This document shows positions 35,673 to 44,813 of a stretch of 48,352 nt of DNA, one piece after another. The stretch comes from an uncultured Shewanella sp. GTDB lineage: Bacteria > Pseudomonadota > Gammaproteobacteria > Enterobacterales > Shewanellaceae. Position 1 is the stretch's first letter. Each line of letters opens with the position of its first letter. The stretch lies in the NCBI RefSeq assembly GCF_947491715.1, contig NZ_CANLKR010000038.1, positions 1-48,352 on the forward strand. The letters are read 5' to 3'. The notes beneath the pieces are model-generated. The model was not told where the DNA came from. It made no database searches and saw only the letters and a program-made list of their open reading frames with translations. The position numbers and the translations under genes were made by a program.

Positions 35673-37561
35673 TGTTGATTGTCCTTTGGTCTTGCCCCAT
35701 TTTGAAGGCGTTTTTGATATTCTAATTGCATTTTATTGCGCAATAATAGTTGAGGGTCGTCAGCAAGGGAGCGTAAAGCGCGCTGCATATCCGCTGGCAG
35801 TGGCTCTTCGGGTGCCGTATTATCCTGTTTGGCTGCTTGAGCACTTTGTACGTCTTGCTCTTTTTGCTGATCCTGCTGATTTTGTTGGTCCTGCTGATTT
35901 TGTTGGTCCTGCTGATTTTGTTGGTCCTGCTGATTTTGCTGATCCTGCTGACTTTTCTGGTCCTGCTGACTTTTCTGGTCCTGCTGACTTTTCTGGTCCT
36001 GCTGATTCTGCTGACTTTGCTGGTCCTGCTGATTTTGCTGGTCCTGCTGATTCTGCTGATTCTGCTGATTTTGCTGGTCCTGCTGATTTTGTTGGTCCTG
36101 CTGATTTTGTTGGTCCTGCTGATTTTGTTGGTCCTGCTGATTTTGTTGGTCCTGCTGATTTTGCTGGTCCTGCTGATTTTGTTGGTCCTGCTGATTTTGT
36201 TGGTCCTGCTGATTTTGCTGCTTTTCTAGCTGTTCAGCTAAGGCTAAATTAGCTTTAATATTTTCATTTTCAGGGGCTTTGGATAAAGCGTCTTGATAGG
36301 CTTTTTTAGCCTCACTGTATTGATTCAATTGCATGAGTGCATTGCCTTGGTTGTAGAGTCCCATGGCAGTGTTATCTTGTTTGAATAGCTCAAGCGCTTG
36401 ATCATATTCTCCCTCTTTGTAAAGTGCACTCGCTTTCCATTGGCTATGTTTAAAGTCTTTCGCGGCTAAGCCATAGTCTTTAGCTTGGTATGCTTGCATA
36501 CCTTGTTGATCGGCTGTTTGCCAGAGATCATTCCAAGTTGCTGCTTCGACCGGTTTTATTTGATAAAAACTGGTAAAAAAAAGTACGCATATGAGCCCAT
36601 AACGAAAACTCAATAAGGCTGGAAATAACAGTAATAACGCAATGAAGGGACCAAGATCTTGCCAAGTTTCGCCACTGACTTGTGTGGCTTTGGCTTCTTG
36701 GGTATGAGCTAACCATTGTGTTAATTGTGTAATATCTTGCCCATCGGCACGGGTGAGGATCAGGGTTCCCTCACTGGCATTAGCCAGTTTTTTAAGTAAG
36801 TTGTCATCAGTTTTTGCGATAACAACATTATCACTGTTATCTCGAAGGAGCTGACCATCGGGTAATGAGATAGGAGCGCCTTGTTGTGTGCCAAATGCCA
36901 GAATGGCAAGACGATATTGAGTACCAGCAAGTTGGGCTTTTGCGTCATTGAGCTGGTTGCGGTTAATGCCGTCAGTGAAGAGAATAATGTCTCCTTTAAC
37001 GTGCCCAGCTTGCATCAGTAAAGTTTTTGCTTTTAATAAAGCTTCTGCGACGTTTGAACCTCTGACGGGCATAATCGCGGGAGATAATGTGGGCAGTAAA
37101 TTCAATAAGGTGGCATTGTCACGGGTTAACGGACTAATGGTAAAGGCTTCCCCTGAGTAGGCGATTAATGCGGTTTCACCTTCAGAGACGGCGTTGAGAA
37201 AATCAGTGGCTTTATATTTCGCCTGTGACAATCGGTTTGGTTTTAAATCTGTTGCGTACATGGATAAAGACATATCCATGATCAGCACGCGACCTTGATC
37301 GGTTTGAAAGACGGGCAGTGCTTTTTTGGTTAAAGCCGGTCCTGAGAGGGCTAATACCGCGATAAACCAAGTCAGACTCAGAATGCTTAGTTGATGTTTT
37401 TGACTGGAACTGGTGCCAGAAATCAACACTTTTGCTAAATGGGGAGAAATGTAGCGCTCCCAGTGAGTGCTAACTTTATTATTTTTCCAAAGTAGTAATA
37501 AAATGGCGATTAAAGGTAAAAGTGCTAAAAACCATTCTGGGCGTAAAAAATGTAACATCAC
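35666..37561 (-). CDS. batB: BatB/BatC-type VWA plus TPR membrane protein with hexapeptide repeats
   Basis: 631 residues. A first membrane helix (FLALLPLIAILLLL) and a second (TWFIAVLALSG) precede a VWA domain with MIDAS DMSLS (D96, S98, S100) and TDGIN later. A further helix near 305-330 is followed by TPR units (ALYKEGEYDQALELF; GLYNQGNALMQLNQYSEAKK). From about residue 450 to 568 the protein is almost pure QDQQNQ-type repeats with a few QDQKSQ variants. The last 60 residues (PADMQRALRSLADDPQLLLR) are the conserved BatB tail. It is a natural BatB-BatC fusion. It overlaps batA by four bases and batD by seven. Confidence 0.93.
   Translation of the reverse strand: MMLHFLRPEWFLALLPLIAILLLLWKNNKVSTHWERYISPHLAKVLISGTSSSQKHQLSILSLTWFIAVLALSGPALTKKALPVFQTDQGRVLIMDMSLSMYATDLKPNRLSQAKYKATDFLNAVSEGETALIAYSGEAFTISPLTRDNATLLNLLPTLSPAIMPVRGSNVAEALLKAKTLLMQAGHVKGDIILFTDGINRNQLNDAKAQLAGTQYRLAILAFGTQQGAPISLPDGQLLRDNSDNVVIAKTDDNLLKKLANASEGTLILTRADGQDITQLTQWLAHTQEAKATQVSGETWQDLGPFIALLLLFPALLSFRYGLICVLFFTSFYQIKPVEAATWNDLWQTADQQGMQAYQAKDYGLAAKDFKHSQWKASALYKEGEYDQALELFKQDNTAMGLYNQGNALMQLNQYSEAKKAYQDALSKAPENENIKANLALAEQLEKQQNQQDQQNQQDQQNQQDQQNQQDQQNQQDQQNQQDQQNQQDQQNQQDQQNQQNQQNQQDQQNQQDQQSQQNQQDQKSQQDQKSQQDQKSQQDQQNQQDQQNQQDQQNQQDQQNQQDQQKEQDVQSAQAAKQDNTAPEEPLPADMQRALRSLADDPQLLLRNKMQLEYQKRLQNGARPKDNQQW
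35860..36214. repeat. 18-bp tandem repeat array inside batB
   Basis: About twenty units of an 18-base repeat (plus strand GATTTTGTTGGTCCTGCT and variants) encode QDQQNQ on the minus strand. Variation is mostly T/C at wobble positions, with a block of ACTTTTCTGG units giving QDQKSQ. The near-identity of units suggests ongoing expansion and contraction in frame. Confidence 0.95.
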
Positions 37562-38592
37562 GACCTTCCTTTTACAGTATTTTGTTGGCTTGGATCACGC
37601 TTTGATGTTTGACGGAATGTGAAACTTGGAAACCAAGGCAAATAGCTGAGTGCTATCAATATACTGACAATTAAAGCAATGCTTAGTGGCCAATAGAATA
37701 ATTCTGACTGCGGGCGATAAGTCAGTTGATCACGGCTAATGGGTTCTAATTTATCAATTTCTTGATAAATTTGTTGTAATTCCTGAGGATTTCTCGCTCT
37801 AAAATAGCGACCACCTGTGGTGTTGGCGATAGATTTAAGCTGCGCTTCGTCAAGATCCATTGAAGGATTGACACGCTCAGTACCAAACAATGTTCGCCGC
37901 TCCATGACATCGGCGCCTATTCCAACGGTGTAAATCTTAATGCCTCTTTTTTCGGCAATGGCTGCGGCTTGTTCTGGACTGATACTGCCCGCATTGTTTG
38001 AACCATCGGTGAGTAAAATAAGCACTCGGTTACTTTTATCGATATTATCAAAACGTTTTACCGCTAGGGCAATGGCTTCACCTATGGCTGTTTGTTTACC
38101 CACAAGGCCTATTTGCGCCTCTGTTAAAAATTGCGCGACACTGCGTCTGTCTAAGGTGAGTGGCGATTGCAAATACGCATGATCGGCAAATAAAATTAGC
38201 CCAATACGATCGCCTTTTCGCCGTTCGATGAAATTACTCAGTACGTGCTGGACTAAGGTAAAGCGATCGACGCTTTGTCCATTGATTTGCATGTCTTCAA
38301 TTTGCATACTGCCAGATAAATCGACAGAGAGCATCAAGTCACGCCCTTTAGCGGGCAAATCGATGGGATCGCCCATCCATAACGGACGCGCTGCGCTCAA
38401 TACCAGTAATCCCCAAATTAGCCAATATCGTTTTCGAGTCAGACTCTGTTTTATGTTCGATGATTGCAGTGACAGGGGCTCGACACCGGATAAGTGTAAA
38501 TGACCCCCTTGCTCAGTCGATTGAGACTTTTTGCGAATAATGAAAGGGAGTGGCAGTAAAATCAGTAGCCAAGGCCAAGCTAAGGTCAACAT
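37558..38592 (-). CDS. batA: BatA-type VWA membrane protein
   Basis: 344 residues. An N-terminal membrane helix (PWLLILLPLPFII) and a second near residue 60 precede a VWA domain whose MIDAS is complete: DLSGS (D91, S93, S95), a threonine in the KQTAIGEA region, and LTDGSNNAG. A C-terminal helix (FYWPLSIALIVSILIALSYL) anchors it. It would display a metal-dependent binding domain on the periplasmic or cytoplasmic face. It overlaps the DUF4381 gene by seven bases and batB by four. Confidence 0.93.
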   Translation of the reverse strand: MLTLAWPWLLILLPLPFIIRKKSQSTEQGGHLHLSGVEPLSLQSSNIKQSLTRKRYWLIWGLLVLSAARPLWMGDPIDLPAKGRDLMLSVDLSGSMQIEDMQINGQSVDRFTLVQHVLSNFIERRKGDRIGLILFADHAYLQSPLTLDRRSVAQFLTEAQIGLVGKQTAIGEAIALAVKRFDNIDKSNRVLILLTDGSNNAGSISPEQAAAIAEKRGIKIYTVGIGADVMERRTLFGTERVNPSMDLDEAQLKSIANTTGGRYFRARNPQELQQIYQEIDKLEPISRDQLTYRPQSELFYWPLSIALIVSILIALSYLPWFPSFTFRQTSKRDPSQQNTVKGRS

Positions 38593-39101
38593 ACTGGCTC
38601 CTTTGACGTTGTATGCATTTTTTCTTCTTGTGTTGCATCAGGTTTGATGGGGAGGCTATTGTTTAGCCATTTTTTTGCTAATGTTTTAAGCGTTAATTGT
38701 TCAGTTGGACTGAGCGTGATAGCCTGATATCGACTATCAAGTAACTGGCTAAGCTGTGGAATATTGTCTTGCTTGTTGAGCCAGTGATACCAAGCCTTTC
38801 CTTCTAAGGAAGCGATTTGCTGGCGAGGGACGTAGCTCATTGCGGCGCGCTTTAAAATACTATTTACTTGAATTGCAAAATAGTCCTCTTCAGGTTGTAA
38901 AGCCGCTAAATGACGCAACGCTTCACGTTTAGCAGCAGTCCGTTTGAAGTGTTTTAGGGTGAAGATGCCGATAACACACAATAGAATGAGGCTAATGACG
39001 ATGACTATCCAATATCCTATGGGAAGCGGCCAATAGCCGATGGCAGTTGGAAGCTGGATATCTTTTAAACTGGCGAGTGCCGGATTAGGGGTTGCTGACA
39101 T
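38586..39101 (-). CDS. DUF4381 membrane protein of the Bat operon
   Basis: 171 residues: a short proline-containing N-terminus (LKDIQLPTAIGYWPLPIGYW), one membrane helix (IVIVISLILLCVIGIFTL) and a helical cytoplasmic part with the family feature WYHWLNKQ. DUF4381 proteins occur almost only between the DUF58 and batA genes, as here. It overlaps the neighbours by one and seven bases. No enzymatic function is known. Confidence 0.9.
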   Translation of the reverse strand: MSATPNPALASLKDIQLPTAIGYWPLPIGYWIVIVISLILLCVIGIFTLKHFKRTAAKREALRHLAALQPEEDYFAIQVNSILKRAAMSYVPRQQIASLEGKAWYHWLNKQDNIPQLSQLLDSRYQAITLSPTEQLTLKTLAKKWLNNSLPIKPDATQEEKMHTTSKEPVC

Positions 39102-40075
39102 TATCGAAATGCTCCTAGCTGTTCATTGAGACGGAGTCCTGAATCGATTGAACGCGTATCGATGTTAAGTTTGTCCATCATGTCGATAAAGTGAGCCTGA
39201 GTGCTTAATTGAGAGGCTAGCCATTGATCGTAACCTTTTCTATCGAGTAATATTTTTTTATTTCGCTCTATGACGGGTAGCTGAAACTGTTTCGGTAAGT
39301 TGAGCTTTCCTTGCCTGAGAGGATCGGTGATCAAAAAAGCGCCCATATCACAATGTCGTTTCAGTTCAGATAAAGGGGCTAAACAAGAGGGGGTAAAGTG
39401 GCTGCCATCGCTGATGATCCAAATTAACGAACCCGGTTTAGCCAATCGACGCAAGCGCTGACAAGCATGAAACATGTGATCAGGATCCCGCTCCTGGGTC
39501 GATAATTGCGAAAGCTGCTCACCGTGCACTTGTTTTAAATTAGAAACGAGTTGCAGTATGCCTTGTTGGCGGCTACGGGGTTTTAGCTCAATATGTGCCT
39601 GTTCACTCGCAATTAACGCACCCACTTTATCGCCATGATTAATTGCACTCCATGCCAGTGTTGTCGCTAAATGTGCGGCTTGTACTGATTGCAGTAATAA
39701 GCTGGAGCCAAAATACAGGCTATGGCTTAAGTCCAGTAAAATGATGATGGGTCGTTCGCGCTCTTCCACAAATAGCTTAGTGTGGGTTTTACCCGTTCGA
39801 GCAGTAACGCGCCAATCAATGGTGCGTACATCATCCCCATTTTGATATTGTCTGACTTCGGCAAATTCCATTCCGCGGCCTTTAATGGCGCTGGCACGAT
39901 GGCCTGCCAAACTTGCTTTTGCTCGGGCACGTTTTTCGGGTAAGGCTTGCGCTAACGTTTGGCAAGCCAATAACTCTTTGTCTGTTAGGTGCACGCCATT
40001 GGAAAAGAGAGGCAACTTATCTTCTATAGGCTGAGTATTGGCCGCATTGATGCGGCTTTTTTGAGATTTCCTCAT
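39101..40075 (-). CDS. DUF58 protein (VWA-like, MoxR-associated)
   Basis: 324 residues from ATG 40075, preferred over GTG 40087 because AGAGGTGG is then well spaced. The DUF58 signature is present: GRGMEFAEVRQYQNGDDVRT followed by IDWRVTARTGKTHTKLFVEE. Then a degenerate VWA-like part begins (IIILLDLSHSLYFG) with a DLSHS version of MIDAS. It lacks membrane helices. DUF58 proteins are partners of MoxR AAA ATPases. It follows moxR almost directly and ends at the DUF4381 start. Confidence 0.92.
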   Translation of the reverse strand: MRKSQKSRINAANTQPIEDKLPLFSNGVHLTDKELLACQTLAQALPEKRARAKASLAGHRASAIKGRGMEFAEVRQYQNGDDVRTIDWRVTARTGKTHTKLFVEERERPIIILLDLSHSLYFGSSLLLQSVQAAHLATTLAWSAINHGDKVGALIASEQAHIELKPRSRQQGILQLVSNLKQVHGEQLSQLSTQERDPDHMFHACQRLRRLAKPGSLIWIISDGSHFTPSCLAPLSELKRHCDMGAFLITDPLRQGKLNLPKQFQLPVIERNKKILLDRKGYDQWLASQLSTQAHFIDMMDKLNIDTRSIDSGLRLNEQLGAFR

Positions 40076-40089
40076 ACTCAATTCCACCT

Positions 40090-41046
40090 CTAAGGTACTG
40101 CAACTTGAGATAAAATATGTTCTATAACGCTATCAGGTGTTACGCCTTCTGCTTGAGCTTGGTAGCTGAGCAGAAGTCTGTGCCTGAGCACATTGGGTGC
40201 AACAGCTTGAATATCTTCAGGAGAGACAAAGTCTCTTTCATACAAATAGGCTCTAGCGCGTGCACATCGCTCAAGTGACAAACTGGTACGAGGGCTGACA
40301 CCGTATTCGAGCCAACTGCTCAGTTGGCTACTGTAGGCTTCAGGTTGCCTTGTGGCCATAATAATATTCACTATGTATTGCTCTAACGGTTCGGCGAGGT
40401 AAATTTCTAACGCTTGATCTCTTGCGGTGAAGATATCTTTTTGGCTGATGGGTGTCGTATGTGGAATGTCGTGTTTCAGCGCTTCTTTTCGCGACATTCG
40501 CATGATCCTAAGCTCTGTTTCAGCATCTGGATAATCGAGGTTTAAATGCATTAAAAAACGGTCGAGCTGGGCTTCAGGAAGGGGGTAGGTGCCTTCATTT
40601 TCAAGGGGGTTTTGCGTTGCCATCACCAAAAATAAATCAGGTAATTGGTAGCTGTGTTTCCCCACGGTGACTTGACCTTCGCCCATGGCTTCTAACAGTG
40701 CAGACTGCACTTTAGCGGGGGCGCGGTTAATTTCATCAGCAAGAATGAGATTGTGGAAAATGGGACCGGATTCAAACTCGAAATCACCGGTTTGAGCACG
40801 GTAAATATCGGTACCCGTTAGATCTGCGGGCAGGAGATCTGGGGTGAATTGTACGCGATGAAAATCCCCTTCTACGCCTTCACATAAGGCTTTGACTGCA
40901 CGGGTTTTTGCCAGCCCCGGTGGGCCTTCAACGAGTAAATGTCCGTCGGCAATCAAGGCGATGAGTAAATTTTCAGTAAGAGAGGGTTGTCCTAGAATGA
41001 CACTATCTAAGTAATCGCGTAACGCGTGAAATTGACTTAAAGGCAT
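40090..41046 (-). CDS. moxR: MoxR-type AAA+ ATPase
   Basis: 318 residues. The Walker A is GPPGLAKTRAVKAL, Walker B LILADEINRAPAKVQSALLE, sensor 1 MATQNPLENEGTYPLPEAQL with the arginine finger region DRFLMHLNLDYP, and sensor 2 SPRTSLSLERCARA. MoxR ATPases act as chaperones that activate VWA-domain partners, here the downstream DUF58, BatA and BatB proteins. It is the first gene of the operon, divergent from fadI; the shared spacer is 227 bases. Confidence 0.95.
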   Translation of the reverse strand: MPLSQFHALRDYLDSVILGQPSLTENLLIALIADGHLLVEGPPGLAKTRAVKALCEGVEGDFHRVQFTPDLLPADLTGTDIYRAQTGDFEFESGPIFHNLILADEINRAPAKVQSALLEAMGEGQVTVGKHSYQLPDLFLVMATQNPLENEGTYPLPEAQLDRFLMHLNLDYPDAETELRIMRMSRKEALKHDIPHTTPISQKDIFTARDQALEIYLAEPLEQYIVNIIMATRQPEAYSSQLSSWLEYGVSPRTSLSLERCARARAYLYERDFVSPEDIQAVAPNVLRHRLLLSYQAQAEGVTPDSVIEHILSQVAVP

Positions 41047-41182
41047 GATGATACTCGTTTATTTTCTAAAATAATCCTTGATGTTCCCTATAATAAATAA
41101 TTTTTCTAGGCTTTGGCTAGTGTTAAAAGATGAACAAGTGTTTAAAACTTATGGTTTAGAAGGTAGAATCAGAGTCCACTTT

Positions 41183-41199
41183 GATGGTCTGACCTGTTT
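41183..41199 (+). promoter_or_regulatory. FadR operator upstream of fadI
   Basis: GATGGTCTGACCTGTTT matches the FadR consensus through TGGTCNGACNTGTT without a mismatch. It lies about 75 bases before the fadI start, in the moxR-fadI spacer. FadR represses beta-oxidation genes and is released by long-chain acyl-CoA. Confidence 0.75.
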
Positions 41200-41273
41200 C
41201 GAAGGTGAAATTTGGTTAAGCAAGGACATAAAATATCTAGATTTTTTAGATAAGATGAATAAGAGGGCGACAA

Positions 41274-42584
41274 ATGAGTGATAGACAACAGGTAACAAAT
41301 GCCAAAGGCGAGCGGATTGCAATTGTATCAGGCTTACGTACGCCTTTTGCAAAACAGGCAACCGCTTTTCATGGTGTTTCAGCGCTGGATATGGGGAAGA
41401 TGGTTGTAAATGAACTCATCACTCGCTCTGATCTGGATCCTAAATTAATTGAACAACTTGTGTTCGGGCAAGTGGTGCAAATGCCTAAGGCACCCAACAT
41501 CGCAAGAGAGATTGTTTTAGGCACTGGTATGAATGTCCATACCGATGCTTATAGCGTGACTCGTGCTTGTGCAACCAGCTTTCAGTCTGCGATCAGTGTG
41601 GCTGAGTCAATTATGACGGGCAATATGGATATTGGTGTTGCCGGTGGCTCAGATTCTTCATCTGTACTGCCAATAGGGGTCTCGACTAAACTCGCCCATG
41701 CGCTGGTTGATTTGAATAAAGCACGGACTTTTTCACAAAAACTGGCTATTTTTCGCCGTCTTGGGTTGAAAGATTTATTACCTGTTCCTCCAGCTGTGGC
41801 TGAATATTCCACTGGTTTGTCAATGGGGCAAACGGCTGAGCAAATGGCTAAGACCTATAATATTAGCCGCGCGGATCAAGATGCATTAGCTCATCGCTCA
41901 CACACACTCGCTACACAAACATGGGATGCAGGCAAGCTTAACGATGAAGTGATGACGGCTCACGTGCCTCCTTACAAGCAATTTATTGAGCGTGATAATA
42001 ATATCCGCACCAATTCTGAGCTGGCATCTTATGCCAAATTACGCCCAGCATTTGACCGTAAACACGGCACAGTGACAGCGGCCAATAGTACCCCTTTAAC
42101 AGATGGTGCCTCTGCCGTATTAATGATGAGCGAAGGTCACGCCAAAGCGTTAGGTTATGAACCGTTAGGTTATATCAAGAGTTATGCGCATTGCGCGATT
42201 GATGTATGGCAAGACATGCTAATGGGGCCTTCTTATGCCACACCTCTAGCGTTGAAAAGAGCGGGTATGGAGCTTGAAGATTTAACCTTAATTGAAATGC
42301 ATGAAGCGTTTGCGGCGCAATCACTTGCTAATATGCAAATGTTTGAGTCGAAAAAGTTTGCCGAAGAAAAGTTAGGCCGCAATCGCGCCATAGGTCAGAT
42401 TGATATGGATAAGTTTAATGTATTGGGGGGATCGCTTGCCTATGGGCATCCCTTCGCTGCAACAGGGACACGTTTGGTAACGCAAGTTTGCCGTGAATTA
42501 AAAAGACGGGGCGGCGGAACGGGATTAGCAACAGCATGTGCGGCAGGGGGTTTAGGGACTGCCATGATAGTTGAAGTGGAGTAA
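41274..42584 (+). CDS. fadI: 3-ketoacyl-CoA thiolase, FadI type
   Basis: 436 residues, the same length as E. coli FadI. The acylated cysteine is in SVTRACATSFQSA, the histidine in MHEAFAAQSL, the second histidine in LAYGHPFAATG and the second cysteine in TACAAGGLGTAM. It carries out the last step of the beta-oxidation spiral, releasing acetyl-CoA, as the beta subunit of the FadIJ complex. The fadJ start follows five bases after the stop. GAGGG upstream of ATG 41274 supports the start, and a FadR site precedes it. Confidence 0.96.
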   Translation: MSDRQQVTNAKGERIAIVSGLRTPFAKQATAFHGVSALDMGKMVVNELITRSDLDPKLIEQLVFGQVVQMPKAPNIAREIVLGTGMNVHTDAYSVTRACATSFQSAISVAESIMTGNMDIGVAGGSDSSSVLPIGVSTKLAHALVDLNKARTFSQKLAIFRRLGLKDLLPVPPAVAEYSTGLSMGQTAEQMAKTYNISRADQDALAHRSHTLATQTWDAGKLNDEVMTAHVPPYKQFIERDNNIRTNSELASYAKLRPAFDRKHGTVTAANSTPLTDGASAVLMMSEGHAKALGYEPLGYIKSYAHCAIDVWQDMLMGPSYATPLALKRAGMELEDLTLIEMHEAFAAQSLANMQMFESKKFAEEKLGRNRAIGQIDMDKFNVLGGSLAYGHPFAATGTRLVTQVCRELKRRGGGTGLATACAAGGLGTAMIVEVE

Positions 42585-42589
42585 GACTG

Positions 42590-44713
42590 ATGACAAAAAC
42601 ATTTAATTTAACCCGCCGTGAAGATGGTATTGCCGTGTTAACTATGGATGTGCCGGGTGAAACCATGAACACGCTCAGAGCCGAGTTTGGCCCTGAAATT
42701 CGAGATGTTCTTAATGAAATCAAAAGCGATAGTCAAATTAAAGGCTTAGTGCTGGTTTCTGGAAAGAAAGATTCCTTTGTGGCGGGCGCCGATATTAGCA
42801 TGCTCGATGCTTGCCGAACGGCCAAAGATGCGAAAACCGTATCATCAGAAGGGCATGTTGTTTTCAATGAACTGGAAGGGCTTAATATTCCTGTGGTGGC
42901 GGCCATACACGGTGTGTGTTTAGGGGGGGGATTAGAGCTGGCGCTGGCTTGTCATCAACGGGTTTGTAGTGACAGTAAAAAAACCTTAATGGGCCTTCCT
43001 GAAGTGCAGCTGGGTTTGTTACCTGGTGGTGGGGGAACACAAAGATTACCGAGATTAGTGGGCGTGGCGAAGTCGCTAGATTTGATGCTAACGGGTAAAC
43101 AAGTGAGGCCTAAACAAGCCCTTAAAATGGGGCTTGTGGATGATATGGTGCCAGAGTCTATTTTGCTTGAAACGGCTGTAGCAATGGCCCTTAAAGGAAA
43201 AAAGAGCGCTAAAAAGCAAAAGCCACTGATGGAGCGGGTGTTAGAAGGAACCAGTGTTGGCCGTAATATCATTTTCGATCAAGCCAGCAAACAAGTGGCG
43301 AAGAAAACTCAAGGCAATTATCCTGCCCCAGCGAAAATTATTCATTGTGTTCGTCAAGGGATGGCAAAAGGAATAACGAAGGGATTAGCCGTTGAAGCAC
43401 AGTCATTTTCAGAGTTAGTCGTCTCCAGTGAGTCGGCAGCATTACGCAGTCTCTTTTTTGCGACCACTGAAATGAAAAAAGAAACCGGTGCAGGGGATGT
43501 TCAACCCAAAGACATTAAAAAAGCCATGGTGCTTGGTGGTGGGTTAATGGGCGGCGGAATTGCTTCTGTGACGAGCAGCAAAGCGAAAATTCCTGTTCGA
43601 GTTAAAGATATTAATCAAAAAGGGTTAAGTAACGCCTTATCTTACGCTTATAAACTGTTGGATAAAGGGGTTAAACGACGTCATATGACGCCAGCGGTTC
43701 GTGATAATGTCATGGCATTGATGACCACGAGCACCGATTTTACGGGAGTCAAAAATACCGATATCGTGGTTGAAGCTGTATTTGAAGATTTAGCCCTTAA
43801 ACATCAAATGGTCAAAGACATTGAGCGTGAGTGTTCTGAGTCGACTATTTTTGCCTCGAATACCTCTTCATTACCCATTAGCCAGATTGCAGAGGCGGCG
43901 ACGCGTCCAGAAAATGTTATCGGACTGCATTATTTCTCACCAGTAGAGAAAATGCCGCTTGTAGAAGTGATTGCTCATGCTAAAACCTCGCCAGAAACGA
44001 TTGCGACGACAGTGGCTTTTGCTCGTAAACAAGGCAAGACGCCGATTGTGGTTCAAGATGGTGCAGGTTTTTATGTGAACCGTATTTTAGCCTTATACAT
44101 GAATGAAGCTGCGGCTTTATTGCTAGAAGGCCAAAGCGTGGAGCATTTAGATAAAGCGCTGGTTAAATTTGGTTTCCCTGTTGGACCTATGACCTTACTT
44201 GATGAAGTGGGGATTGATGTTGGCGCCAAAATATCGCCCATTTTAGAAGCGGAATTGGGAGAGCGGTTTAAAGCGCCAGCAGCCTTTGATGCTTTGATGG
44301 CGGACGATCGAAAAGGGCGTAAAAACCAGAAAGGTTTCTATTTATACAATAAAGGCAAGAAAAAGAAGAAACAAGTCGATGAGAGCGTTTATCAGGTATT
44401 GGGGTTAACACCCGGAGCCAATGGCAGTATGGATGAACTTGCTCAGCGTTGTGTGGTGCAAATGCTCAATGAAGCCGTACGTTGTCTAGAAGAGAAGATT
44501 ATTGCCTGTCCAAGAGACGGTGATATTGGCGCTATTTTTGGTATTGGTTTCCCTCCCTTTCTCGGTGGGCCTTTCCGCTACATTGATACACTCGGTGCGG
44601 GCAAGTTAGTGTCTATTCTCAATGATTATAAAGCGCAATTTGGTGATCGTTTTGAGCCTTGCCAAATGTTGGTGGATATGGCTGAAAATAAGAGTCGTTT
44701 TTTCGAGCAATAA
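42590..44713 (+). CDS. fadJ: Trifunctional fatty acid oxidation alpha subunit, FadJ type
   Basis: 707 residues. The N-terminal third is an enoyl-CoA hydratase/isomerase (crotonase) domain with the oxyanion block FVAGADISML and the catalytic glutamates in GVCLGGGLELALACH and GLPEVQLGLLPGGGGTQ. The second part is the 3-hydroxyacyl-CoA dehydrogenase: NAD loop VLGGGLMGGGIASV, then SNTSSLPISQIAEA and HYFSPVEKMPLVEV. The C-terminal dehydrogenase repeat ends in PPFLGGPFRYID. Together with FadI it oxidises acyl-CoA; in E. coli the pair works mainly without oxygen, on shorter chains. It is cotranscribed with fadI. Confidence 0.96.
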   Translation: MTKTFNLTRREDGIAVLTMDVPGETMNTLRAEFGPEIRDVLNEIKSDSQIKGLVLVSGKKDSFVAGADISMLDACRTAKDAKTVSSEGHVVFNELEGLNIPVVAAIHGVCLGGGLELALACHQRVCSDSKKTLMGLPEVQLGLLPGGGGTQRLPRLVGVAKSLDLMLTGKQVRPKQALKMGLVDDMVPESILLETAVAMALKGKKSAKKQKPLMERVLEGTSVGRNIIFDQASKQVAKKTQGNYPAPAKIIHCVRQGMAKGITKGLAVEAQSFSELVVSSESAALRSLFFATTEMKKETGAGDVQPKDIKKAMVLGGGLMGGGIASVTSSKAKIPVRVKDINQKGLSNALSYAYKLLDKGVKRRHMTPAVRDNVMALMTTSTDFTGVKNTDIVVEAVFEDLALKHQMVKDIERECSESTIFASNTSSLPISQIAEAATRPENVIGLHYFSPVEKMPLVEVIAHAKTSPETIATTVAFARKQGKTPIVVQDGAGFYVNRILALYMNEAAALLLEGQSVEHLDKALVKFGFPVGPMTLLDEVGIDVGAKISPILEAELGERFKAPAAFDALMADDRKGRKNQKGFYLYNKGKKKKKQVDESVYQVLGLTPGANGSMDELAQRCVVQMLNEAVRCLEEKIIACPRDGDIGAIFGIGFPPFLGGPFRYIDTLGAGKLVSILNDYKAQFGDRFEPCQMLVDMAENKSRFFEQ

Positions 44714-44777
44714 ACACATTGCCAAAAAGGCTTATCGATACAGCGACGTAATGATGACATGGTAAAGCGACGTTAAT

Positions 44778-44813
44778 AAAAAACGCCAATAAATTTAACT
44801 TATTGGCGTTTTT
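44778..44813 (+). terminator. Terminator of fadIJ
   Basis: AAAAAACGCCAATAA and TTATTGGCGTTTTT form a perfect stem of about 14 bases with a seven-base loop and a T run, 65 bases after the fadJ stop. Confidence 0.9.

Noticed and set aside
35837..36229. Plus-strand leucine-rich (LLVLLI) frame that looks like a membrane protein
   Set aside because: Another antisense reading of the same 18-base repeats; no start signals and no family resemblance.
35503..36252. Long plus-strand reading frame rich in PADFVGP repeats
   Set aside because: It is the complement of the QDQQNQ repeat tract in the batB-type gene, whose conserved flanking domains fix the minus strand as coding.
41078..41281. Small frame of 67 residues upstream of fadI
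   Set aside because: It overlaps the fadI start and contains the FadR operator; no ribosome-binding site or recognisable motif, so it is taken as leader sequence.
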